A stretch of DNA of 20,846 nucleotides from a virus. The DNA lies in the IMG/VR virus record IMGVR_UViG_3300025131_000526, positions 1-20,846 of that record. One strand, given 5' to 3'. Numbering within the stretch: position 1 is the stretch's first letter; the number at the start of each line of letters is the position of its first letter. Made by a program: the position numbers and the translations under genes. This document shows positions 8,257 through 14,531 of the stretch, one piece after another. The notes below the pieces were generated by a model. That model was not told where the DNA came from and did no database searches. It was given only the letters and a program-made list of their open reading frames with translations.

Positions 8257-8490
8257 TTAAATATTACCCATAGCAGCTTCAACTTTAAGATCATGTTTCA
8301 TTGAATGAAACCTCTCATCAATATACTTTTGAAAAGCTAACGGTTTAATCCACTTATCACTCTCAATATCGATACCTTCTTTACCACATACAACATCAAG
8401 CGCTTCTATTAAACAGGCCCAACGAACCATTTCATCAAATTTCATAGTTTTTTTTGTACCATCTTTTAATTCAAATTTATATTTTTTCAT
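8257..8490 (-). CDS. Hypothetical protein (77 aa)
   Basis: This is a small charged protein that begins with a likely beta hairpin (MKKYKFELKDGTKKTMKF) and continues with a helical region containing two Cys and ending KHDLKVEAAMGNI. No family is recognised. It is the last gene of the leftward small-gene group, stop to stop with the glycosyltransferase. Upstream of its ATG the sequence is very AT-rich (TAATAAATTA), with no clear ribosome site. Confidence 0.65.
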   Translation of the reverse strand: MKKYKFELKDGTKKTMKFDEMVRWACLIEALDVVCGKEGIDIESDKWIKPLAFQKYIDERFHSMKHDLKVEAAMGNI

Positions 8491-8507
8491 TAATTTATTA
8501 TATTATA

Positions 8508-8948
8508 TTATAGTTCCGTTCCTTGTTCATAATCTGAGGTTATTTTAACCTCATCATCAGTTAAACTTGTTATAGGTTGTTCAATATCAACCGGGTGTGT
8601 GAGTAATGTTGGAGAAACTGATACCTTGAGTCTAAACTCATTGTTACACTTCTCACATACATACGTATTTTCTATGTTTATAAAAACATTTTCGGTAAAA
8701 CTATAATTACCACATGGACATTCTATAGTTACCTCGCTTAAATCTAATAACTGTTGTACTTCTCCTTCAAATTCATTAGTTAAATTTTGTACCTTATTAA
8801 TCTTTAAGGAAGAATATATAAACGATATAACAAATTGTAAAACAAACGCTAACGACGCGGCCTCAAAAAAGCCCAAAAAGTTACGAAAAGCAAAACCAAA
8901 TAATACAGATACAATACCAGTAATAAGAATCGATCTAAAAACAGTCAT
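8508..8948 (-). CDS. Two-helix membrane protein with C-terminal zinc ribbon
   Basis: Of 146 residues, the first half holds two likely membrane segments (about 5-26, ILITGIVSVLFGFAF; and 31-47, SLAFVLQFVISFIY). A helix follows, then a four-Cys ribbon (C77, C79, C98, C101: ECPCG ... CEKC) and an acidic Thr/Glu-rich tail. The predicted layout is a membrane hairpin with a cytoplasmic metal-binding head. The family is not recognised. Its ATG overlaps the TGA of the upstream gene by 4 bp (ATGA), so the two are probably translationally coupled. It could be an accessory protein acting at the host membrane, but the sequence gives no direct function. Confidence 0.7.
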   Translation of the reverse strand: MTVFRSILITGIVSVLFGFAFRNFLGFFEAASLAFVLQFVISFIYSSLKINKVQNLTNEFEGEVQQLLDLSEVTIECPCGNYSFTENVFINIENTYVCEKCNNEFRLKVSVSPTLLTHPVDIEQPITSLTDDEVKITSDYEQGTEL

Positions 8949-9271
8949 ATAGCTATTTTAGCCAGATCACACGGAATATCAAGTATCAACTCATTAATTT
9001 TATCAATTTTATCGTTAATTTGATTTACAGCACCATCTGCAATATTTTCATTAGCTTTTGCTTTTGAAAGCATATTTCTTAGTTCAGCTAAAGAAACAAA
9101 AGTATCGCCGAGAAGCTGGTTCATTTGCTCTAACTCAAACGGTAAGACAGGGGGTGCGTTTTGTCGTCTTTCATTGTCTTTATACATCTCTATTTGATCT
9201 TGTACATTCATATGAAAGCTAATAGGGTTATCTTCAGGCCCTACGCTATAAGGAAATTCTGCTCCATCCAT
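8945..9271 (-). CDS. Hypothetical helical protein (108 aa)
   Basis: The N-terminal third is extended and Pro/Asn-rich (FPYSVGPEDNP). The rest is strongly helical, with a heptad-like pattern (LEQMNQLLGDTFVSLAELRNML and then AVNQINDKIDKINELIL), suggesting a coiled coil and oligomerisation. No family is recognised. ATG 9271 lies 5 nt after the late-promoter-like CATAAATA on this strand, and the gene is coupled by ATGA overlap to the membrane/zinc-ribbon gene. Late expression and a virion or assembly role would fit but are not shown. Confidence 0.65.
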   Translation of the reverse strand: MDGAEFPYSVGPEDNPISFHMNVQDQIEMYKDNERRQNAPPVLPFELEQMNQLLGDTFVSLAELRNMLSKAKANENIADGAVNQINDKIDKINELILDIPCDLAKIAI

Positions 9272-9276
9272 GTAAT

Positions 9277-9284
9277 TATTTATG
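9277..9284 (-). promoter_or_regulatory. T4-type late promoter-like octamer CATAAATA
   Basis: Read on the minus strand, CATAAATA is one base from the T4 late consensus and ends 5 nt before the ATG at 9271. It sits in a 32-bp divergent gap, facing away from the ACTAAATA at 9291-9298. Confidence 0.6.
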
Positions 9285-9290
9285 CTAGAG

Positions 9291-9298
9291 ACTAAATA
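9291..9298 (+). promoter_or_regulatory. T4-type late promoter-like octamer ACTAAATA
   Basis: ACTAAATA ends 5 nt before ATG 9304, the same octamer and spacing as at 1712-1719. It is the right-hand member of a back-to-back pair in the 9272-9303 gap. Confidence 0.55.
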
Positions 9299-9303
9299 AT
9301 TTT

Positions 9304-9738
9304 ATGACCAAATTTGAAAGACGTTTTTTTAAATCCTTGAACGAGCAAACTGAAGAAGAAGTAGCTTTTGAAGCTGAGCTTGAGGATGATACTGATGCCG
9401 GAGAGTTTGATGTTGATGTAAATGTAGACGAAACGGTGGTCGAAGATGATCCAAATGTAAAAGCTGCAGTAGCAGTAAGTGAGCGCAATGCAGCTATGAG
9501 AACTAAGCTTGAAGGATGGGTTGGCGAGATTGAAGTATTTCTAGAATATCTTAACGGTTCAACGGAAGACTCTATTCAAACTGTTTTAGCTAGTGCAGAG
9601 GCCGATACAATCTTTGATCGGATGAAAGCTTCTGAACAGCGTAAAATTGCTAGAGTTGCTACTGAACTTGCAGCTTTAAATGAGTCATTTAAAGGCTACC
9701 TCGCACAAACTGGTAATGCTCAATTTAAATACGTCTGA
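9304..9738 (+). CDS. Acidic hypothetical protein (144 aa)
   Basis: This lone rightward gene lies between leftward blocks. The N-terminus is basic (MTKFERRFFKSL), followed by a very acidic stretch (about residues 15-50, with repeated Glu/Asp and VDVNVDETVVEDD) and a helical C-terminal half (WVGEIEVFLEYLNG, then AEADTIFDRMKASEQRKIARVATEL). No family is recognised. The layout (own late-like promoter, own terminator hairpin at 9771-9802) suggests a separate, strongly expressed late transcript, as expected for a scaffold, core or virion protein; that role is inference. Its last 19 bp overlap the 3' end of the convergent primase gene. Confidence 0.7.
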   Translation: MTKFERRFFKSLNEQTEEEVAFEAELEDDTDAGEFDVDVNVDETVVEDDPNVKAAVAVSERNAAMRTKLEGWVGEIEVFLEYLNGSTEDSIQTVLASAEADTIFDRMKASEQRKIARVATELAALNESFKGYLAQTGNAQFKYV

Positions 9739-10781
9739 TTTCGATATTTTTTAATTTCAGACAACCTCACAATACCTTCGATACCGTCGAAGGTATTTTT
9801 TTCTATAAAGTCCCATTTAATCTCGTCTATCTTACACGTAATTGCAATATCATTAAAATCTTTAAACCTCTTACCGAATTTTTCCGGCCAGATGAACACT
9901 CTCTCCCCTTGCTTGAGTAAAACTTCGGATTTTACTAAGGATGCTTGATCAATCCACTGTGAATCGAGAATCCATGTTTTATCAAAAAATTTAAGCCTTG
10001 TATTTAACTGTTCTTCCTGGCGCTGTGTGAATGATCTCCCTCGTTCAGTAATACCCGCGACTGCAACAGCGTTTTTTGTAAAGAAAGCATTAACAGGTCC
10101 TTCAAAAATATAAACACAATCATGATCACTGCTTATTCTATCGATATTGAACAAAGTCTTTTCTGCATTTACTTTTCCTAGATATTTGGGTTTTGTTTTC
10201 TTGTCTTTATTTAAAACCGTCCTAGTTTGATAAAATTCAATTTCATCATGTTCATTAAAAAACGGTATAACAAGTCTATTCTTATGAACCATATCCGCCA
10301 ACGATACGTATAGAGCTTCCGGTTTATTTACTGCAGTATCTAACCGTCTCTCGGTAATTAGATGTCGAACAGCTCTAACAATATTGTTGCTATCGTAATA
10401 GTCAAGCTGAAACTTATCAGACAAATTAATGCTATCTTTAGGTAAGGTCTCGACTTTAAAAGTTGGTTTAGTTTCTTCATTATTTACAATTATATCTTCT
10501 ACATCAGGTACATATTCCTTTAACTCCTTTATAATATCCTCATCCGTACTACCTGCTACTTCCTTAATCCATCTTAAAGGCTTCCCAGACCAACCACAAT
10601 TGTGACAAAATATGTTCTCGTTTTTGGGTATATAATAACAACGGCGCTTCTTACCTAATGACTTACCTTCTCTACAGATAGGACAGCTGCATTGATAAAC
10701 ATTATTAAATTTGTTATATTTTGGATAAAACCCCAGTTCAAAAAACTTAAGTATAACAAAATCTTCAGGAAGCGATATCAT
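9720..10781 (-). CDS. DNA primase (T4 gp61-like; zinc finger plus TOPRIM)
   Basis: The 353-residue protein makes RNA primers for lagging-strand synthesis together with the gp41-type helicase. The N-terminal zinc-binding domain has CSCPIC (C31/C33/C36) and CHNC (C59/C62) around an aromatic strand, as in DnaG-type primases. The TOPRIM core shows the acidic motif IFEGPVNAFF (E227) and the later ILDSQWID (D273, D278). Residue 231 is Asn where many relatives have Asp. Its length is close to that of T4 gp61. Its ATG overlaps the end of the exonuclease gene by 17 bp, so the two are coupled. The last 25 codons carry, on the opposite strand, the terminator of the convergent gene. Confidence 0.88.
   Translation of the reverse strand: MISLPEDFVILKFFELGFYPKYNKFNNVYQCSCPICREGKSLGKKRRCYYIPKNENIFCHNCGWSGKPLRWIKEVAGSTDEDIIKELKEYVPDVEDIIVNNEETKPTFKVETLPKDSINLSDKFQLDYYDSNNIVRAVRHLITERRLDTAVNKPEALYVSLADMVHKNRLVIPFFNEHDEIEFYQTRTVLNKDKKTKPKYLGKVNAEKTLFNIDRISSDHDCVYIFEGPVNAFFTKNAVAVAGITERGRSFTQRQEEQLNTRLKFFDKTWILDSQWIDQASLVKSEVLLKQGERVFIWPEKFGKRFKDFNDIAITCKIDEIKWDFIEKNTFDGIEGIVRLSEIKKYRNQTYLN
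9771..9802 (+). terminator. Rho-independent terminator for the + strand gene ending at 9738
   Basis: A perfect 11-bp stem (AATACCTTCGA, 9771-9781, with TCGAAGGTATT, 9787-9797) with a 5-nt loop is followed by a T-run through 9802. It begins 33 nt after the stop of the rightward gene. On the minus strand the T-run is on the wrong side, so leftward transcripts should pass. The hairpin is exactly nine primase codons (residues 329-337). Confidence 0.88.
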
Positions 10782-11646
10782 TTAGTTTATTATAGAGGCT
10801 TTTCATAAAAAACAAATTATGCCAGTCTTCCTTTTTATCTAAAATACGTTTAAAAGAATGCTCCTCACAATAATTAAGAAATGTTTTATAACACGCATCA
10901 ACTTCAACCGATAATTGTTCCTTATAATACTGCTCTTCTTCTGGTAGTTCTTTATACTTCTTTAAACAAAATATATCTGCATTTCGTTTAAATATCTTAC
11001 GTTCTTTTTCTGTTAAAATATACCCTGGGTCTTCTAGATATTTTCGAACTGTCTTTTTCCCAAACCCCGGTATACCCGGGACGTTATCAGATGCATCACC
11101 TATCAAACATTTTGCTGTATACCATTCATCAACATCTTTAAACCCTGTTTGTTCTTCAAAATTATTGTCTTCGAAGAATTTCTTACGCATAGGATCATAT
11201 AATGTGCACTCAGAATTAACTAACTGTAAAAAATCACGATCCACAGAAATAATAACTTTATCACCTTCATGTTCTCTACAAATATAAGCAACAATATCAT
11301 CAGCCTCTAGCTCACGGGGGAAAATAGAATTAATACCCATTGAATGGAGTATAGATTTAATCACTTCATTATTTTGATGAGGTGTTAAGTCTTTAATTCG
11401 ATTACCTTTATACCTTTCTAATATACTCTTACGTATATTAGGCTTATAATCTTTCTTTTCATCCCATACAAATATAGTAGTATCTGGAACAAATTGTTTC
11501 ACGTAGGAGCTCACAGCGTTGAGCGTGAAATACACGTGGAAGTTACTTACTTGGTAATCCGTAGACTCGGTCGTCTTCGCTACCGACTTCGCTGTGTGAA
11601 ACGTTCGGTGTATTAAGTTGTTGCCGTCTATTATCAGGGTCTTCAT
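10765..11646 (-). CDS. 5'-3' exonuclease / flap endonuclease (T4 RNase H-like)
   Basis: Starting at ATG 11646 gives 293 residues beginning MKTLIIDGNNLIHR, the usual N-terminus of this PIN-fold family. An in-frame TTG at 11670 would only add eight unmatched residues. Metal-site acids are visible: D7, LEADD (E114, D116, D117), SVDRD (D136, D138) and LIGDASDN (D184, D187), followed by the helix-3-turn-helix segment VPGIPGFGKKTV. The enzyme removes RNA primers and 5' flaps behind the replication fork. It is coupled to the primase by a 17-bp overlap. Its first 104 bp overlap the 3' end of the upstream small gene in another frame, an unusually long overlap for this window. Confidence 0.88.
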   Translation of the reverse strand: MKTLIIDGNNLIHRTFHTAKSVAKTTESTDYQVSNFHVYFTLNAVSSYVKQFVPDTTIFVWDEKKDYKPNIRKSILERYKGNRIKDLTPHQNNEVIKSILHSMGINSIFPRELEADDIVAYICREHEGDKVIISVDRDFLQLVNSECTLYDPMRKKFFEDNNFEEQTGFKDVDEWYTAKCLIGDASDNVPGIPGFGKKTVRKYLEDPGYILTEKERKIFKRNADIFCLKKYKELPEEEQYYKEQLSVEVDACYKTFLNYCEEHSFKRILDKKEDWHNLFFMKSLYNKLNDIAS

Positions 11647-11881
11647 TTTTTCTATATTGAGCCTCCACAACAGAATAAACCCTTTTTGGTAGCCTCTCTA
11701 CAAATTTAATTATATCATTGTTCCTTCCATTTTCAAATGACTCCCTTGGAACTTTAATATTTTCTACTAACGGTAATGATAGACAACCTACAAAATCTTT
11801 TCCCGGTTCAACAACTGTAAACATTTGACCAACGTAGTCTCCTGCTTGTACAGCATATACCTCTCTTTTACAGCATTTCAT
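11543..11881 (-). CDS. Hypothetical protein (112 aa), overlapping the exonuclease start
   Basis: The N-terminal 75 residues look like a small beta-rich domain (REVYAVQAGDYVGQMFTVVE, then GCLSLPLVENIKVPRESFE) ending in a helix (DIIKFVERLPKRVYSVVEAQ). The remaining 35 residues are polar (NRRQQLNTPNVSHSEVGSED) and are encoded in the 104-bp overlap with the exonuclease, so their composition may be forced by the other frame. No family is recognised. The ATG at 11881 overlaps the upstream gene by 14 bp. Position between clamp and exonuclease suggests a replication accessory role, unproven. Confidence 0.6.
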   Translation of the reverse strand: MKCCKREVYAVQAGDYVGQMFTVVEPGKDFVGCLSLPLVENIKVPRESFENGRNNDIIKFVERLPKRVYSVVEAQYRKNEDPDNRRQQLNTPNVSHSEVGSEDDRVYGLPSK

Positions 11882-12191
11882 CTGAACCTGGTGGATTAAT
11901 ACCTTTTATAGACTGCACTTCTGCTGCAAAATACTTCAAAAGAAACGAGTTTAATGCTTCCTCTTTCTGCGGGGTCGCTGCAAGTTTGATATCAAAATGA
12001 TTACCATTAAAATCATACCCTAAAAGTATATAACTATCCATATACTCGCTTATTATAGCTGATAGTCGATCCGCTAAATCTTTTTTTCTCTTAAATGTTT
12101 TTCTATCTTTAATATTTTCCTTAAGAGCTCTCTCGATGATCTCTTTCAACTCTTCATCGTCTTCAGCAGAGTTTTGATTATCGTTACGCAT
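11868..12191 (-). CDS. Hypothetical protein (107 aa)
   Basis: An acidic N-terminus (AEDDEELKEIIERAL) leads into a basic helical segment (KDRKTFKRKKDLADRLSAII) and a strand region YILLGYDFNGNHFDIKLAAT, then a helix (EEALNSFLLKYFAAEV). No named family is recognised, though the strand-helix half looks like a compact conserved domain. ATG 12191 lies 5 nt after AATAAATA, and that octamer overlaps the stop of the preceding gene. The gene is part of the replication run between the clamp-adjacent gene and the exonuclease. Confidence 0.65.
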   Translation of the reverse strand: MRNDNQNSAEDDEELKEIIERALKENIKDRKTFKRKKDLADRLSAIISEYMDSYILLGYDFNGNHFDIKLAATPQKEEALNSFLLKYFAAEVQSIKGINPPGSDEML

Positions 12192-12196
12192 ATAAT

Positions 12197-12204
12197 TATT
12201 TATT
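12197..12204 (-). promoter_or_regulatory. T4-type late promoter-like octamer AATAAATA
   Basis: On the minus strand AATAAATA ends 5 nt before ATG 12191 (spacer ATTAT). It overlaps the last base of the upstream stop codon. It could start a separate transcript for the small genes, exonuclease and primase. Confidence 0.5.
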
Positions 12205-12539
12205 CAAAAACTATCATTATACTTCTGACCTACACCGGCCTTTAAAAGACGTTGAACAACGACTTCTATAGAATCAGTCTTTAAACTAAAATTACCTTTA
12301 AAATTTTGATTACCGTCATCAAAGCAGAATAGATATTCATCCTTAAACGGGGTGTTCTCAAAACATGTCACAAAAACGGATGACTCAAATGGGTCTATTA
12401 ATACTGTCCATCTTCGAGGGTCTCTAGTATTATATTTATCAAATATACGCCAAGTTGTAAAATTATTATCTTTTAATCTTTTAATAAAGTACCCAGGTGT
12501 TTTTAGTTTATTCTTTTTTTGCTGATTCACGGTTATCAT
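12204..12539 (-). CDS. Hypothetical protein (111 aa) coupled to the sliding clamp
   Basis: The protein starts basic (QQKKNKLKTPGYFIKRLKDN), then has a mixed alpha/beta domain with WRIFDKY, DPRRWTVLIDPFESSVFVTC and a final helix (SIEVVVQRLLKAGV). The TPGYFIKRLKDNNF and DPRRWTVLIDP segments look like those of conserved small proteins in marine T4-like phages; I recall this as a pattern only and cannot name a function. Its ATG overlaps the stop of the sliding clamp gene by 4 bp, so both are likely made together, which suggests a replication or late-transcription accessory. Confidence 0.7.
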   Translation of the reverse strand: MITVNQQKKNKLKTPGYFIKRLKDNNFTTWRIFDKYNTRDPRRWTVLIDPFESSVFVTCFENTPFKDEYLFCFDDGNQNFKGNFSLKTDSIEVVVQRLLKAGVGQKYNDSF

Positions 12540-13258
12540 TGAGTTAAAGCAGAAATTATATATTTTAATTTAATGTCTTTATCTTGAATATCAAATATTA
12601 CTACACCGTATTCAGTATTTATTTTAACCTCAAATTCATCATTAATACTAGACAATAATCTAATATTATCTAGATTTACGGGTATCGGGTCTAAGGTAAA
12701 ATCAACTTCATCTAAGCCTATAGTAAAATTATCTGTATTATGACGAGATCTATCAGTAAGCTCGGCCATTAAATTACCATTCTCAGTATAAAAATAAATT
12801 TTATTAGTTTCTGATGCAAAAGTACTCCCCTTAAACAATCTTTGCAACATTGTTCGAGTTAATTTAAACTGCACGTCAGAAGTAAACTTACTAATTTTAT
12901 CTAAATTAATATTAGGCCTGTTTATGAACCCCTCTTCATATAGATGATATTTAAACTTTACATTATCCCCGTTATATTGAATATTATTTGTATTAATATG
13001 TAAATTAATATCTGAAACCTCGATTGTATCTAATACACTTCGTAGTTTCTTAACATCAGGAATATTTAAAGTATCCGTAACCCCTAGTTTAGTCTGATAC
13101 TCTGAGTATAGAATTAATGTGCTATCGATACTAGAAACCAAGCTGGTAATCTTATCTTCTTTGATATCAAGAATAACACCGCTATCGTTTATCTTTGAAA
13201 TAGCGTCTAAAAATTTTAGAAAATCACCTTTGTTTGTTACCTTTAGCTGTCTTTCCAT
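12536..13258 (-). CDS. Sliding clamp (T4 gp45-like)
   Basis: The 240-residue protein is close in length to T4 gp45 (228) and has the expected two-domain layout of alternating strands: first half from MERQLKVTNKGDFLKFLDAI through INLHINTNNIQYNG, second half from VQFKLTRTMLQRLFKGS through FEVKINTEYGVVIFDI. Helix-strand order (KxxFLxFLDAISKI near the start, LTRTMLQRLFKG at the second domain start) matches clamp domains. It would form a trimeric ring tethering polymerase and late transcription factors to DNA. The call rests on fold pattern and position next to gp32, helicase and primase; sequence identity to T4 is low. The start overlaps the upstream gene by 35 bp. Confidence 0.75.
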   Translation of the reverse strand: MERQLKVTNKGDFLKFLDAISKINDSGVILDIKEDKITSLVSSIDSTLILYSEYQTKLGVTDTLNIPDVKKLRSVLDTIEVSDINLHINTNNIQYNGDNVKFKYHLYEEGFINRPNINLDKISKFTSDVQFKLTRTMLQRLFKGSTFASETNKIYFYTENGNLMAELTDRSRHNTDNFTIGLDEVDFTLDPIPVNLDNIRLLSSINDEFEVKINTEYGVVIFDIQDKDIKLKYIISALTQ

Positions 13259-13664
13259 TACCTAATTTTATGTTAATTTGTTGTAAAAGCAAAATTTGCT
13301 TCTCTGTTAAGCTAATTAACTTATCTAACTTAGATGGTTCAGAAAGATCAAATTCTAACTGGTTCCCCTCCGGAGGTGATTCAGTAGCTACACTAGCTAT
13401 TTCTTGTGCTGCTTGTTCTGGGGTAATTTGCTTAATTTCAGCAGCCTCAGCAACCGGTTGCGGTGGTGGTCCAGGCATGGACCCAGGTATATGTTGCGGT
13501 GACATTGCTGGGGTTTTTGCAACTTGTTCAAATTGATTCCTTAACTGATGTGATTGGGGTTGTAAATTACCAGAAGAACCAATAATCATCTGATCCTGTT
13601 TATGAGCTTCTCCGTAAGTTTGACCCATTAACTGCATTAACCCTGCTTTTTGCTCTGGTGTCAT
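13224..13664 (-). CDS. Pro/Gln-rich hypothetical protein (146 aa)
   Basis: A short N-terminal helix (TPEQKAGLMQLMGQTYGEAH) is followed by a disordered Pro/Gln/Met-rich middle (PGSMPGPPPQPVAEAAE, about 55-100), the hydrophobic-acidic segment NQLEFDLSEP (101-110) and a Leu-rich C-terminal helix (LDKLISLTEKQILLLQQINI). No family is recognised. It sits between gp32 and the clamp and overlaps the clamp gene by 35 bp. The QLEFDL segment faintly resembles short clamp-binding peptides. The layout fits a flexible adaptor, but this is only a suggestion. Confidence 0.65.
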   Translation of the reverse strand: MTPEQKAGLMQLMGQTYGEAHKQDQMIIGSSGNLQPQSHQLRNQFEQVAKTPAMSPQHIPGSMPGPPPQPVAEAAEIKQITPEQAAQEIASVATESPPEGNQLEFDLSEPSKLDKLISLTEKQILLLQQINIKLGNGKTAKGNKQR

Positions 13665-13681
13665 TATCTCTACTTATTATA

Positions 13682-14515
13682 TTAAAGATCTTTAAGCAAA
13701 TCGTCAATATCTTCCTCTACAGTATCATTACCAGCGACAACCGGTTCGGGCTCAGAAGGCGCTTCTGTTGGCGTAGGTGCTGAAACATCAACTGTAGATT
13801 CTTCTTCTGTTCTACAATGATAATGCTCATTGAGCATAGCTTTAAGATCATCGGTTGATTTAAGAGTAAAGACTTCAGAAAGATCAAACACCCCGTCGTA
13901 AATATTTTTCTGCTCATCTTCAGAAAGATCAATTTTACCAGCAGTAGTGAATCTAGAAGAAACATAAGTAGGAAAATCTCCTTGTTGTTCAACCTTAATC
14001 TTAAAGTTAACACCATCTTGGCCGAGGTCAAAAATACGAGGACCAAATTCTTCAGCATCTTCACCTTCAATAGCTTCAGTGATGATTTTTTGAAGCTGCT
14101 TACCATACCGAAGGATCTTCACCTTTCCATTATTATCAGGGTTAGCAGGGTCGTCAATAACATAAATATTAACCAACCACTTCTCAAGTCGTCGGATGGC
14201 CTGCATCTTCTCTTTTTCCTCTTCAGAGCCAGTGCGTAAGACCTTAAATCTCTCTTCTGCGATAGGATCGCGTTCACCGAACGTTTGCGGGCTTAAAGTC
14301 TGAACATATTGACCAGTCGCGAAGGAATTCCACCCGTGGTTGTAGTAGTGAAAGAACGTCTTACTTGGTTCTTTCGAAAAAGGTAACAACCTCACCGTGT
14401 ATGTATTACCTACCTTAGTAGGCATAATTTCATTAAATGTAGCCGACCCCTTACTCTCGGAGCTAGCTAACGCATCTTTAATCGATTGAAACATTGAAGT
14501 ATTAAACGTACTCAT
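13682..14515 (-). CDS. Single-stranded DNA-binding protein (T4 gp32-like)
   Basis: The 277-residue protein has the gp32 plan: an N-terminal basic/polar arm (MSTFNTSMFQSIKDALASS), an aromatic OB-fold core (TYTVRLLPF; FFHYYNHGWNSFATGQYV at 54-71; KWLVNIYVIDDP at 112-123; GVNFKIKVEQQGDFPTYVSS) and a long acidic C-terminal tail ending EEDIDDLLKDL for protein contacts. It coats ssDNA at the fork and in recombination. T4 gp32 binds zinc through one His and three Cys in the core; here the only Cys is C234 near the tail, so the zinc site appears lost. The start ATG 14515 has no clear Shine-Dalgarno. It lies between an unknown gene and the clamp-proximal genes. Confidence 0.85.
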   Translation of the reverse strand: MSTFNTSMFQSIKDALASSESKGSATFNEIMPTKVGNTYTVRLLPFSKEPSKTFFHYYNHGWNSFATGQYVQTLSPQTFGERDPIAEERFKVLRTGSEEEKEKMQAIRRLEKWLVNIYVIDDPANPDNNGKVKILRYGKQLQKIITEAIEGEDAEEFGPRIFDLGQDGVNFKIKVEQQGDFPTYVSSRFTTAGKIDLSEDEQKNIYDGVFDLSEVFTLKSTDDLKAMLNEHYHCRTEEESTVDVSAPTPTEAPSEPEPVVAGNDTVEEDIDDLLKDL

Positions 14516-14531
14516 GTCATAATTATAACCA

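Noticed and set aside
8295-8311. Palindrome GTTTCAT-TGA-ATGAAAC as a terminator for the + strand glycosyltransferase
   Set aside because: The 7-bp AT-rich stem has no T-run on either side, so it does not look like an intrinsic terminator.
11647-11670. TTG 11670 as exonuclease start, with GGAGG nearby
   Set aside because: It adds eight residues before the canonical MKTLIIDGNN start, and the GGAGG is about 15 nt from ATG 11646, too far for a normal ribosome site.
13234-13536. 100-residue + strand frame opposite the Pro/Gln-rich gene
   Set aside because: It is fully antisense to a gene that fits the leftward operon by overlaps; composition is Cys/Gly-rich as expected from the complement. The frames at 13717-14106 and 13982-14239 (inside gp32) were rejected for the same reason.
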